Shown piece by piece: positions 37,901 through 49,900 of a stretch of 64,000 bases of DNA. Numbering within the stretch: position 1 is the stretch's first letter; each line of letters starts with the position of its first letter. The position numbers and the translations under genes are program-made. Source of the stretch: Semisulcospira habei (taxonomy: Eukaryota > Mollusca > Gastropoda > Semisulcospiridae); NCBI GenBank assembly GCA_036245525.1, contig BTPG01000007.1:161036452-161100451 (forward strand), written 5' to 3'. The notes beneath the pieces are model-generated. The model saw only the letters and a program-made list of their open reading frames with translations, ran no database searches and had not been told where the DNA came from.

Positions 37901-40900
37901 ACACTTAGGAAGAATCCCAAAGAGGTGGGTGCCGCTATAGCGCCCCTACTGCCAACATCATTGCCCACAAACTCGCCCCCCTGCAGCACACTCCCGATAA
38001 TTTTAGCTAAGATACCTGCGGCGCCTAGGGCGCCGGGAGGGAGTGTTGCGCTGCTGCGGTGTCTCCCACCAGCGAGAGGTTCTGTCGCTGGGAAGAGAGG
38101 TCCCTCAGGTAGAAGCGGGCGAAAGTGGACTCCGCTCGCCAACTCATAGCCGCCACAAGTCTTTGACTGCACCGGTGCTGTCGCATCGGGACTTGCGGCC
38201 ATGGCTCTGACCTCGTGCGCCTCGATGTGCAACATGTGTCATCAACAGATCAACGTCCTGGAAGGCCGGGCGGATAACTCCCCGGAACCAGGAGGAGCAG
38301 GTCTGGGCTGAGAAATCACGTCTACCTGTGGACAGAGGGAGAAAACAGGTGTGTGCGTCCCCTGCGCCAGCTTGGTCCGGCGCAGGTACACACGTAAGGC
38401 TCTCACCGGTTCCTATGGTCTGGTCTACTGAGTGGAATCTGACACTCGTACGGCGGACAGTCATCGACTGTAGGACAGCCAAGGCGACCACGATTTGGCC
38501 CTGAAGGCTGGTACCGTTAGTAGTTGCACGGCGCCTTCCGTCCGTAACTGCCAGCAATCTGTGTGTGTGTGACAACAGCGCGTACGTATACTGACCCTGG
38601 AAGAGGTTAGGCTGTCACCGGGTTCTGAAGTCTGTTCTCCCGGGTGGCGTCCAACACGCGCAGGGCGAAACAACTGTCGCCGTCACGTAGGCCGCGTCTC
38701 GTCCAGGCAGATGTTTCAGGTAGCTGTAGCATGAACCGGTCGACTGGCACTGCCAGCCACCCGGGTGTGTGGACCGCGTGCGTAGTACTGAGCCTGGAGG
38801 TTGAGTCAAGGACTGCCCTGCAGTTCTCTTCCTTGAAACATCCGTCCGGCGTGTCATGCACCGGGTTCCAACGGACGAGGTTGAGATCCCGTAAGCCCCC
38901 AAGGTAAATCTTGGACCCTGCGCAGCCCAGCTGGGCATTCCCAAGCGAAGGGAGCCTCCGAAGGCGAGGTTTGCAGCTACCCGGGTCTGATGAGCGAAAT
39001 CGCCTGTAGGAGTCGGTGACCATGGTTAGATAGTCCCGAACGGTGAAAAGGGGGGCCGTCCTTAGGAGATGAAAAACCCCGAGGAAGGACTCTGCCAGCT
39101 GGGGCCTCGTCAAGATCGGAAGGAAGAAGGCTGTCGTCATTCCGTCACACAGCGCTCGTCGTCTACCCTCGCCACTCGACTGGGTGAGGGTCTGCGGGTT
39201 GTCTCGGTAGCACCCATGGCCGCAGTAGGAAGCCTCTGTGGTAGGGGGCTTGCTGCCCAATCCCCGGGTGCGCACCTACATCCACCAACCTGCAAACAAG
39301 TAATGGCGGACCACCAAGCGTATAACTCGGCATTTAAACTCGATGGCGAGCAGAGCAGTTGGAAGATCTGGCCCCAGCGACGCCACCCCGTGCGGCAGGC
39401 CTCCAGCGCACTAGCCTCTCCCAATTACGCCCTCCTGCTCCAAGCAGAAGAGGTGTCAGGTTGAACGGTGATCCCCTAGCAATCATCCGTCCTAAGAGAG
39501 CTGAAGAAGGTACTGAGAGTCCCTCCTACACTGCCCTGCTCCCGTCTACTGGGAGTCCCACTCGAACAGGACGACCACGCACTCCATCCTCGACGGAAAC
39601 CCGGCGAAGAAAACACGTAGTACCTGTCCCGTAGCGTCGGCCCTCTAGGCGACGGCGCAGTGGGCATGATCCCAGCCTACCGCCTGGCTTGCCAACTGGT
39701 TACGACTTCGGAAACTCGTAGTCCCAGGTCCTGGAGACACACCGCTGGTCTCAGGTCTTTGTCTGGCATCTGCCGAGATGACGAGGCACTTGTGTCGAGT
39801 CGAAGGACGAAGATCGTGCTCCAATCCACCGTCTAGTGTAAGAGCTGCGTCGACCATACTGCCACAGGCCCGAGCGCAACGACCTCTCAGGGACTAATTC
39901 CTGCCAAGTTGTCCCGTCTAACTCCCGGTACTTGCGCCCCCAGCAGCAGGATCCACAGCGCCGAATGGGTAACTTCATAAGGCGCTACCGAGGGTAAGTC
40001 CATCCGCTCCGGTCCGGCGCTGCAGCCTGCCGGAACTCCAAGTCGCCTCCACCCAGGGAAGCGAACGCTTCCGCTAGGTCCCGAAGCTGTCGTCTAAGGA
40101 GGCGACAAGAGTGCCTGGTCACCGCTGACTACGGCCAGGCCCAAGCGAAGAGTAGCACCCCGTCGGGAAAAGGATGCGACTAGCTGCAACTCATCTCCGG
40201 CGGAGCTAAATCTGAACTGTGTGCATACTCCCGATGAAGACGGCGTCCGCAGTGAAGTCTGTCGGGCCAGTCCTCCACCCGCGCTGACCTCTATCCCTCA
40301 CTCGCCTGGAGTATGCTGTCCCTGACGTTCACAGGACTGTGCCGTTGGCGTCACAACGTCGCCTCCGTCTCTCGGATGCAAGTCACTCAAACCGGTGCAT
40401 CAGACGAACCGCGCCTCCGCGGAAGAGTGGTCCCTGCCAATCCTGTCTGACGGTCCACAGTGTTTTAAGAAGACTGCTAGATCAGGCGGCGCCCGCAGCG
40501 TGAATCAGCCGAGCGACAGTCCTTGTAAGCCTCCTTGTCGGTCTGCCCAGGGGGCCAAGAAGTTCTCCACTGCGCGGTGCCCTGCGTGGCCGACTCTCCC
40601 ACTCGGTCGCGCGTAATCGTTGAGGACGGACGCAGCAACCGTTGGCAGCGGAAGAAAGTAGGATCAAGCTGAAGCCACCAGCGCCTCCCCCGGCGCCCTG
40701 AAGCGGAGACAGAAGCCGACCAGAAGGGGAAGGAACTTGAAAGGCTTGGACGCGATGAGGGGACCTGCTTAGTCCCAGGCCCGAGGAGACTCTCCTGTAA
40801 ATCCCCGCAGTAGACGGCGAACGCCAGACCTCTCGGAACTGCGAGTGTAGCGACGTAGGGAAGCTAACCTCGTCCAGCCACGGCGAATGACGTCCTCTGG

Positions 40901-43900
40901 CGTCCAGCGGGAACCGTAAGTCCCGCCCGCAGGAGAAGGGATGTCCAACCCCTCCGAAGTCCGGGGAACTCCGGCCGGCGGCGATTCAACGAAGGCGGAC
41001 CCCGCACTTGGAAGGAACAACGTAGTCTCAGGGGGCCGCTCCCCCGAACGGTGGCGATAACTCGGAGCGCCTGTCTTTGCCTTGCGTAGCGAGCCATGGA
41101 ACTGGGACGGCGTCTCCTGTTCCTCTCGTACCCCTGGTTTCTGTGAGGTGCGCACCTGCTTCCGAAGGGAAACTGAAGATCATGAGCGAAGGCCGGAACC
41201 CGGATCCCATCGTGAGGTCGTCTCTTCTGCACTGCATCTAGAGCGGCTCTCGTCTGCATGGTCGGGGCGAGGCGTGGCCCAACATCACTGAGCCGGGATC
41301 TTGTAGTGCGAAGTGCAGTGGTCCTGTAGCCCTTGCGGTCGCCACAAGCCATAGCAAGCTGGTGAATAGCCCGGGCGAGGGCGCCCAACCTAATAACAAA
41401 AATAAATTAATCAATGCTTAATGCATGAGCACTATTTGATTGTAATTGCCCTTAAGGGATAATCAAGTTATTTAATTAAATTAAAATATGAGAGACAGAA
41501 TACCCCTCTGTTTTCTCATCTCTATTTCCCAAACTAAAGAAATCGGTTTAGAGGTTCCAGGAATCTAACCTTGTAAGGATAAGAGGTGTCGCGTCCCAGC
41601 GGCCTGGCGAACCGCTGAGCCGCTGGGAAAGCAACCTTTTAACCCCTGTGTCGCGCACCACGATAAACGTACATACTCATACGTGTTCGCTACTGCGCCC
41701 ACATGCTCTCACAGACACTAGTCACTGTCCTGAGTCTGAGAAGCCGAGCAGTTGCTTCTGCGTGTCCTGTTTATGAATTGTCGTCTGGCCCGGGACTGGA
41801 AGCATCGTAAGTTCGGTAGCCGACGCCAGCCCTCCGCAGTCAGCGACTACAAGCTTACTGGGCCGGGACGCCTAGGTCACTGCCGTTGACATGGGCCCCA
41901 CCTTGTTGCTCTGTCCACCTGTTGCTTGTCCACTCTGGCCTGCGGAAGGACAGTGGAGCGGGCCACTCTTGAGGCCGGGTCCAGTGCCGGTGGAAGAATC
42001 AGTGGTTTAGCCATTCAAGTAGAGGTTGTCAGCTACCTCTCCTGCTGACAAGAGCCCAGAACAAGGAATCTTGTGCTTTACTGGTCCGGGACCACCCTGG
42101 GTCCCACCTTAATACTCTTGGGCGTCTCTGTCCGGCGATCTCTGACAGACGACATACTCTCTCTGTGGGACAGCCAGTCACTGCTTCTGACTTGGGTCCC
42201 CTTTGTTACTCTTGGGCGTCTGTCAGGCGAGCTCTGATAGACGCCGAACGCTCTCTGAGTGACAACTTGCCGACCTGTTTACCCCCTGGGTGCCGTCAGT
42301 GTACTTTCAACTGACTAATGTGTACTTTGGACTCACATGTGTATTATTCACAAGCCAGTGAGTTGTCCATATCTCCAAAATGTGTATTTTGTGTATAACG
42401 TGTACATGTATGTGTACCCCAAGCAAAATAGTGTACTTCAATACGCCGAATGTGTATGGTAAACAGGTCTGAATAACCAAGCCACTAAGGTAGCAACGCA
42501 ATTTAGTAATATTTAGGTAAATATCCCTTGTCAATAGACAAACAGAGAATCAGCCACTACTTATCTCTTTCGTAGGAGGGGTGTGGCAACCAAGCCACTG
42601 CTTCCGTGTCCACGATCTCCGATAGGCGTCGCACGCTCTCTGTGGGACCGCAAGGCCACTGCTTGTGCCCTGGGTCCCACCTAGTGGCTGTCAGGCGTCT
42701 CTGCCCGGTATCTGATAGGCGTCGCACGCTCTCTGTGGGACAGCAAGGCCACTGCTTGTGCCCTGGGTCCCACCTTGTGGCTGTCAGGCGTCTCTGCCCG
42801 GTATCTGATAGGCGTGGTACGCTCTCTGTGGGGTAACAAAGCCACTGCTCTGGCTTGGGTCCCACCTTGTCACTGCCAGGTGTCACTGCCCGGCGACCTG
42901 ATAGGCGTGGTACGCTCTCTGTGGGACAACGAAGTCCCTGCTTGTGACTTGGGTTTCGCCTTGTTACACTCTGACATCAGTGTCCGACGATCTCTGATAG
43001 GCGTCGTACGCTCTCTGCGGGACAACGAAGTCCCTGCTTCTGACTTGGGACCCACCTTGTTCATCTCGGACATCCATGCCCGGCGATCTCTGATAGGCAT
43101 CGTACGCTCTCTGCGGGACAACGAAGTCCCTGCTTCTGCCTTGGGTCCCACCTTGTTAACCTCGGACATCAATGCCCGGCGATCTCGGATAGGCGACGTA
43201 CGCTCTCTGCGGGACAACAAAGTCCCTGCTTGTGACTTGGGTCCCACCTTGTAAATCTCGGACATCAATGCCCGGCGATCTCGGATAGGCGTCGTACGCT
43301 CTCTGCGGGACAACGAAGTCCCTATCTCTGTGCGGGACAACGAAGTCCCTGTTCCTGACTTGAGGCGTCGTACGCTCTCTGCGGGACAACGAAGTCCCTA
43401 TCTCTGTGCGGGACAACGAAGTCCCTGTTTCTGACTTGGGTCCCTCCTTGTTAATCTTGGGCATCTCTGTCGGACGACCTCTGATAGAGTTGTACGCAAA
43501 CGGCGGTAAAGCCCCCCAGCTTTAACCATCTCTCTTCCAGTCATGTGGCGGACACCTCACCAGTGCGGGTCGACTCGCATCCTGCTCAGGGAAGGCCCTC
43601 CGCATGATCGTCCGAGGGGCCCTGAAAGTCGCCACACATCGTGCAGATACGAACCTAGTTACTGCAACAAGAGAGTACAAGATGAAAGAGCGAGCGTGGC
43701 CTCTAAGGTCACGCAATAACAACGCGCGCGCGCTGGCGAATCGGACATAATTGAATATGTAGTCGAATCAAACGAGTGTACAGCGCGTGCCGACGCTCGG
43801 CGCTCCTTCCCACTCAAGGGCGCCGGTCGAGGGCATTCACCGAGATATTACCTGGCCATGGCGGAAAAAGGAGCAAACCCACGTATCACCATATCGTAAC

Positions 43901-46900
43901 AGCACGCCACACGGCACGACCGGGTAGGCACGCAGGCCGAAGCAGCGTTCGGAAGCCGCAAGTCACAGTCTCCATGGTACAAGCCGTCGGCGCGTAGAAC
44001 CCACAGGTCGACGAGGCGTCACAGCGTGAGCACTACTACCAGCAGTCACGCCACAATCTCCACAGGTCAAGTTCCAACGAACTAACAGTCAAGGTCGAAC
44101 ACGACCGGCCAAGAACCAAAGCGGAGCTCGAACAGACACAACCTACTTCTGCCAGCTAAGAACTCAAACTGGGGTATGCTGGGTAATCTTGTACCGGATG
44201 TGAGTAAGGGGAGGCTATTCGGGTTTGGCATGGTCTATGGCGCCCCACTCCTGCCAACACCCCCTTATACGGACACAACCAAAACTTGGCTAAAATTAGG
44301 CTAGCTAAGAGCCATTTCCTAAGTGTAATACCATCGGTAATGTGTTTTGAGAAAACAAATGCCACTGATCGATATGCCTTTCAAGCGGGTAGCTGTGGAC
44401 CTGGTGGGGCCAATAATTATCCCCTCCAAGTGAAGATGGTCATCGCTACATTTTGACCCTGGTGGATTACACTACGCGTTATCGAGAGGCCATACCATTG
44501 AAGAAGATCGACACTCCAACAGTGGCAGAGGCGCCCGTCGATATGTTCAGCCGTTTGGGGATTCCTGAAGAGATCCTGAGTGACCTAGGAACTCACTTCA
44601 TCTCCGACTGCATGGAGGAAGTCAACCGGCTATTGAGCATCCGACACCTTACTACCACCCCTTATCACCCCATGTGAAAAGTTTAATGGAACGTTGAAGG
44701 CTATGCTGAAGAAACTGTGTGCTGAACAGCCAAGGGATGTGGCATAGATATATCAATGCCTTGCTCTTCGCATACCGTGCCTTTTGAATTACTGTACAGT
44801 AGAACTGTAAGGGGGTCCATGCACATCCTGAAGAAGCTGTGGACCAAGGATATCGACGCGCCTGAGGTGAAGATCAGCTACCAGTACGTCTTCGACCTGA
44901 AAGAGAAGCTGGAAGATACGCTCAGGATGGCTCGAGAAGAACTGGGGAAGGCGCAGAACAAAGGGAAGCATTACTATGATCATATGGCGAAACCTCGACG
45001 ATTCCAGCCAGGTGACCAGGTGTTGGTTCTTCTTCCTACCGACAACAACAAACTCCTGATGCAGTGGAAGGGACCCTACGTTGTCGACACGGTGGTTGGC
45101 ATCAACGACTACAGAGTCAAGGTCAACAACAAGGTGAAGACTTACCATGCTAATCTGCTGAAGAAGTATATTGAGAGAGGTCGTCAAGACAAAACACAAC
45201 TGGCGGCATCTTGCTGATGACGAAAGACTAGACGACGAGAACCTGTTTGACCTTAATGAACTCCGCCACAAGGAGGATGTAGAAGACATCCAGTTCGGTC
45301 AGAATCTGACCCAGACTCAACGAGAAGAACTGCGTGTCCTGACTCAAGAATTCAAGCATCGGTTTACACCTGACCCAGGAACAACAGACACCATCCAGCA
45401 CGAGGTTAATCTGACGTCGAATGAGCCAGTTCGCAGCAAACCTTATCGCCAGTGGCGCCACTCTCTATCTCTGGACCCTGAAATTTCTTTTTCTCTTCCT
45501 ATTTTCTTACCATGTAACCTATCAATTAGGCATCTTGAAATCCTTCCCCCTCCGAGAGAGGTCCCGAAGGTGTGACCCTGTCCAGGTGCTGGTCCAGCCT
45601 ACGGCAGTAGGGCGCTCTCAACTCCGAGGGGGGATCCCCTGCTTCTGCCGCCTGGGTCCTCTTATTGCCAGGAGGGCTTCCATTTGACCCAACGAAAACT
45701 CTGCGGAGGGACCGAGCTCTCAAAGGCCTTACTAATCATAGGGTGGCGAACCCCTGCCTGGCCTATTTCCCTTTCTGTGGATTGAAGGGTATAAATGAGC
45801 TCTTGGTGCTGTGCGGGATGGCGAATCCCTTCGGCTGCTAAAGGCTCAATCGTCTGCGCAGGACAAGGCAGCTCTGCACAAGGCACCGGAGGGGGCAGCA
45901 GGACCCTTTTGCGCCGACAAACACACGATGTCTGAATTGCCTTTCTTTGTTTCACATTCAAAGGAACGGACGCACTCTGCGCGCCGGCCTTTCTCCCTGT
46001 AAAAGGCCCATAGTTGTGATCAACCGTCTGAAATTTCATTTCTTTGTTTCACATTCAAAGGAACGGACGCGCCCTGCATGCCAGCCTTCTCCCTGTAAAA
46101 GCCCCATAGTCGTGACCAACGGTCTGAATTGCATTTCTTTGTTTCACATTCAAAGGAACGGATGCGCCCTGCGCGCCGGCCTTTCTCCCTGTAAAAGGCC
46201 CATAGTTGTGACCAACGGTCTGAATTGCATCTCTTTGTTTAAAATTCAAAGTAACGGATGCACCCAGCGTGCCAGCCTTTCTCCCTGTAAAAGGCCCATA
46301 GAGTGACCCACGGTCTGAATTTGCATTTCTTTGTTTCACATTCAAAGGAACAGACGCGCCCTGCGCACCAGCCTTTCTCCCTGCAAAATTACACATCACT
46401 AGGCCACTGGAATTCGCCACACAGGGCGCAAGTCCTCACATGAGCACTGTAACATAAGACAGACATAGGCCTTGCATGTGCTCGGAGCCTCAAGGAGGGT
46501 CCGAGTTCCCAACCGGTCGCGTACATACAAATTCGGAAAATTCAGAGAATTCGGGAAATGCCGTCACCCGGTCAAACGCCAGCTGAGGCAATAACCGAAG
46601 CTTTACCTGTCCATGCCTTGAATACAGAATCACAAAACAGAATAATCCTTGTTTCTTTTTCTTTTCTTATTTTTTTTAATTTTTTTTTTTTCCTTCCTTA
46701 ACAGGACCAAGAATCACACAAGTAGAGTTCACACAGTCCAAGGTCGGAGCACGAGGTGCACACGACCGTCCTAACTGAGCTAAGCAAAGTCACTGGTGGG
46801 AAAGGGTGAGTCCGCTACCGGATACGGTAGCACGGGAGGCCACTCGGGGTATCCGGGCTATGGCTCCCCAGTGATTGCCTCCCCTCGTATGAGGAACACA

Positions 46901-49900
46901 CAGTATTTTTTGGGGGGGGGCTAAAATTGATTATTATTATTACATAGTATTTATATGGCGCATTTCTCATATTTATAATATAACTCAATGCGCAGAATGT
47001 AGCCACGAACTGAACCCAACAAGCACGCTCACGTGAATCACACGCATTCACTCACACACTGTACGTAAACACAGAACATTCACGTGGTGATGAGTTAAGC
47101 GAAGGTTCCAATTAGTAATGTCATCGGTAATGATTTTGAGAAAATAAACTGTACGGTGACCTGCAGAAATACTGTATGTGGTATGGGTTCTAGATATAAA
47201 TACAAACAAACCAAAATCTGCACAAACAAATTTGACCGTAATCACGATAACAGATGCATAATCTGGTTCACAACATTCTACCCGGTGGAATAGTATCGCA
47301 TATAAAATCTGGATCAAATAAACCCGTTTAACCTGGGGCAGCATTACCAAATTTCAAGGGTGTCACTTAACAATGATATAACAGTTGCAGCAGATGTAGT
47401 GCATCAGGCTAATCCAGCTGTTTAACCCCCTTGTGCACGAAACCACCAGTACAGTAAATAGTACTGGTGGCTGCATATAAAAGGGGCTCAAGTGATACAA
47501 CTGCACAGAGATTCATGGAAGCAAACCCTCACCTGTAACAATGACCCGGTCCAACTCGACCTGCTCTTCCTGCTCTTTGATTGGCTGAGGCTTTGGATGT
47601 CCATGTGATTCGGAATGTCGACACTCCCGTCACTTTGTCGTAGAACTTGGTCTTTGTCTGAAGAGTAATGGAAAAGGTGAATTACCAATGCAATCCTAAA
47701 GTCCTCATGATCAATTTGCAAGATGCATACTCATGTATAAGTATGTATGCGCACGTGTGGCTGGGGGAGGGGATGGGTGCGGGAGGGGGTTTGGGAGGAG
47801 GGGGGAAGTGAGGAGGGGTTTAAAAGTTAGCCACTAAACTAAGCATAAAGCCTTGAAGGCCCAACACCCCCGTAACTGTAAGATACACTTCTGTAACAGA
47901 TGGTTACGAAATGCTACATACAGGTTCAGCTATGGTTCATTTAGACACATGACAATCCAGTTCAACACGTCATCTTTATATCAAGTAACCTGACAATGAC
48001 TCCACTCCATTCTAGAAATACAACACTATCAGCACGAAAAACAGCTAAAAATAGACTGACACGCTAACGGCAGTGCAGAATAAATAAGTGTGATTATGCG
48101 TATGCTTTTGCCGCGTGTCAAAACTGCTGTTAAAGTACATTAGGTGTGTTGACAAGGCATAACAAACACAATTTATGCTGAAATGTCTTCTGATTTATGC
48201 TTAATGGTACTTTAACACAAAAAAGCACCAAACTGCCAAGAGAACAAAATATCTACCGCTCAAAACTACCTTGCCCGTATCTATCACATAGCGCATGTTA
48301 GGAATGGTCAGGGACGTTTCTGCCACATTGGTTGCAACTACGCACAGTCGACAGCCCTCGGGAGCGGGTCCAAACACCTGTTGACACAAAGACTCATATA
48401 ATTAACAGTTAACCCTTTTAGCCCAATGACCACATTTCCCAAATTTTGGAGGCATTCCCCAATGATAAAATACCAGTTGCAGGAGATGGCTCGAACATGA
48501 TAATTCAAGGGTAGCGCCAGATTAGCTTGGCGCCTTCAGGCGCCAAGCTAATCTGGCACTACCCTTGAATTATCATGGCCACTCCTGTAGGGTTTCAGGG
48601 CTAAATGGGTTAAACTTTCTTTAAATGCCAAAAACCAAGCCCTGACACAAAAGCATCTGGATAATCCCCGACAGCTGAAAAGTGGTCACAGAAATCTGGC
48701 ACCATTGAACTCTCCAAGTCAAACGGCATCCAAGACATACAAACTTCTACATACCAACCAGTGATAGCATGAGGGTTGTGTCTGATTAGCTTAACCCCTT
48801 CTGACTGTGTTCTGAAATCTTTGTTTCACTGACACAAAGAGCCCCAGCCATGGATGCAAAGTGGTGTCAGCAAGAGGCATAGATTCTCATGAGCCCCCGA
48901 GACTGCGCGGGCTCATGAGGATCTATGTCTCTTGCAGCTGGGGCGTGTTCACTTTCAGCAGTGAATGGGTTAATGCCTGCCCATCCCTTCTGCGCTACTT
49001 GGGTGAATGGAGTTAAATCTCCCCTAAACTATACAGCAAAAGCGGCAAATTACAACCAATGTTATATCCTAGATTTCTGCACCTCCCTTGCGCATGCAGC
49101 CACCCATACTGTTTGCGGTACCAGCAGTCGCGTGCACAAAGGGGCTCCAAAGAATATCATAGATATCCACACGCTTGTCAACTTCATGATAGCATCCTTA
49201 ATAAGATGGTGTAAATGAAGCATACATTGGCAAGCATGAGGCACAGATTCTCATGAGCCCCAGTGGCTGCAGGGGCTCATGAGAATCTATGCCTCACGTG
49301 GACATAATAGATAGGTTAAGAGATTATTACACAAGTACCCACCCTGGCTTGCTTTTCTGTAGATAAGAGTGAGAACAAGGGAAGAACCCAGAGTGGCTGT
49401 GACGTCGTAGGAGTCTCCTCACCAGCGTCCAAGATTTCATCATCATCTTCCATCGCATCATCTCCGATTTCAACATCTGAGTTATCTCCCATTTCCATTT
49501 CCGCTTCCTCGTCCACTGGCTCTACAGAGTAGCTGAAATCCAGACCAAAAAGGTGACTGCCAAGCGTGTAAAATGCAGAGAAAACCCCAACGGAGAAAGA
49601 AACACGCTTAGAATTTAAACTGAATTAAATTGTGTTGTAACTGTCTTTTCTAAGCATGTTTCTTTTTCCATTGGGTTCTTCTCTACCGAGTAGCTGAGCA
49701 ACAGCAAAATTAATTTCTGTGTGTACATCACGTACAAGTAAAATCTAGAATCACAATACTTCTTTTCCGGACTGGCCCATAAAAATTAATTGAAAATGAA
49801 ACTTTAATTTCAAAATAACAAAACACTAACTTTGCACTCAACCGCTACGCTGCTGGTGATCACGGATTTCGCGTAAGAAACCTCTGTCCACCGACAGACA

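Larger units (their letters stand above)
37552..44364 (-). mobile_element. DIRS copy E, innermost layer of the nest
   Basis: Right-type end from 37552 (AATTTTTCAATTAAAATG), internal complementary region 37813-37906, left-type end to 44364 (CATCGGTAATGTGTTTTGAG). It splits the Gmr1-like integrase between PLEKM and PLIDMPF. Coding remnants are minus strand; all are broken. Confidence 0.88.
34047..45465 (+). mobile_element. Gmr1-like Ty3/gypsy retrotransposon, interrupted and 3' truncated
   Basis: Order seen: 5' LTR (34047-34916), primer site, gag with SCAN-like capsid and zinc knuckle, protease, integrase zinc finger, integrase core, GPY/F-type C-terminus, then the start of reverse transcriptase. 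Integrase before RT is the diagnostic Gmr1 order (known from deuterostome elements). The element is interrupted at 36873 and 37552 and ends within RT at about 45465. No 3' LTR found. Confidence 0.88.
33898..47149 (-). mobile_element. DIRS copy F, outer layer of a three-level nest
   Basis: Right-type end at 33898-34046 (TACTTACCGATGACATTACT..GGGGAGGCAATCACTGGGG) and left-type end at about 46800-47149 (CCCCAGTGATTGCCTCCCCT..GTAATGTCATCGGTAATGAT) are inverted repeats. The leader intron and ORF1 start read on the minus strand at 46614-46400, followed by a tandem block. Most of RT and recombinase is gone. A Gmr1-like element sits in the terminal repeat at 34047. Confidence 0.8.

Noticed and set aside
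42598..43475. CRISPR-like array because of regular spacing
   Set aside because: Units are fully repetitive with no unique spacers, in an animal genome, and lie in DIRS ORF1.
44156..44365. Short minus-strand ORF starting [14 protein letters not shown], repeated near each DIRS end
   Set aside because: It is the translated terminal repeat; it recurs only because the repeat recurs.
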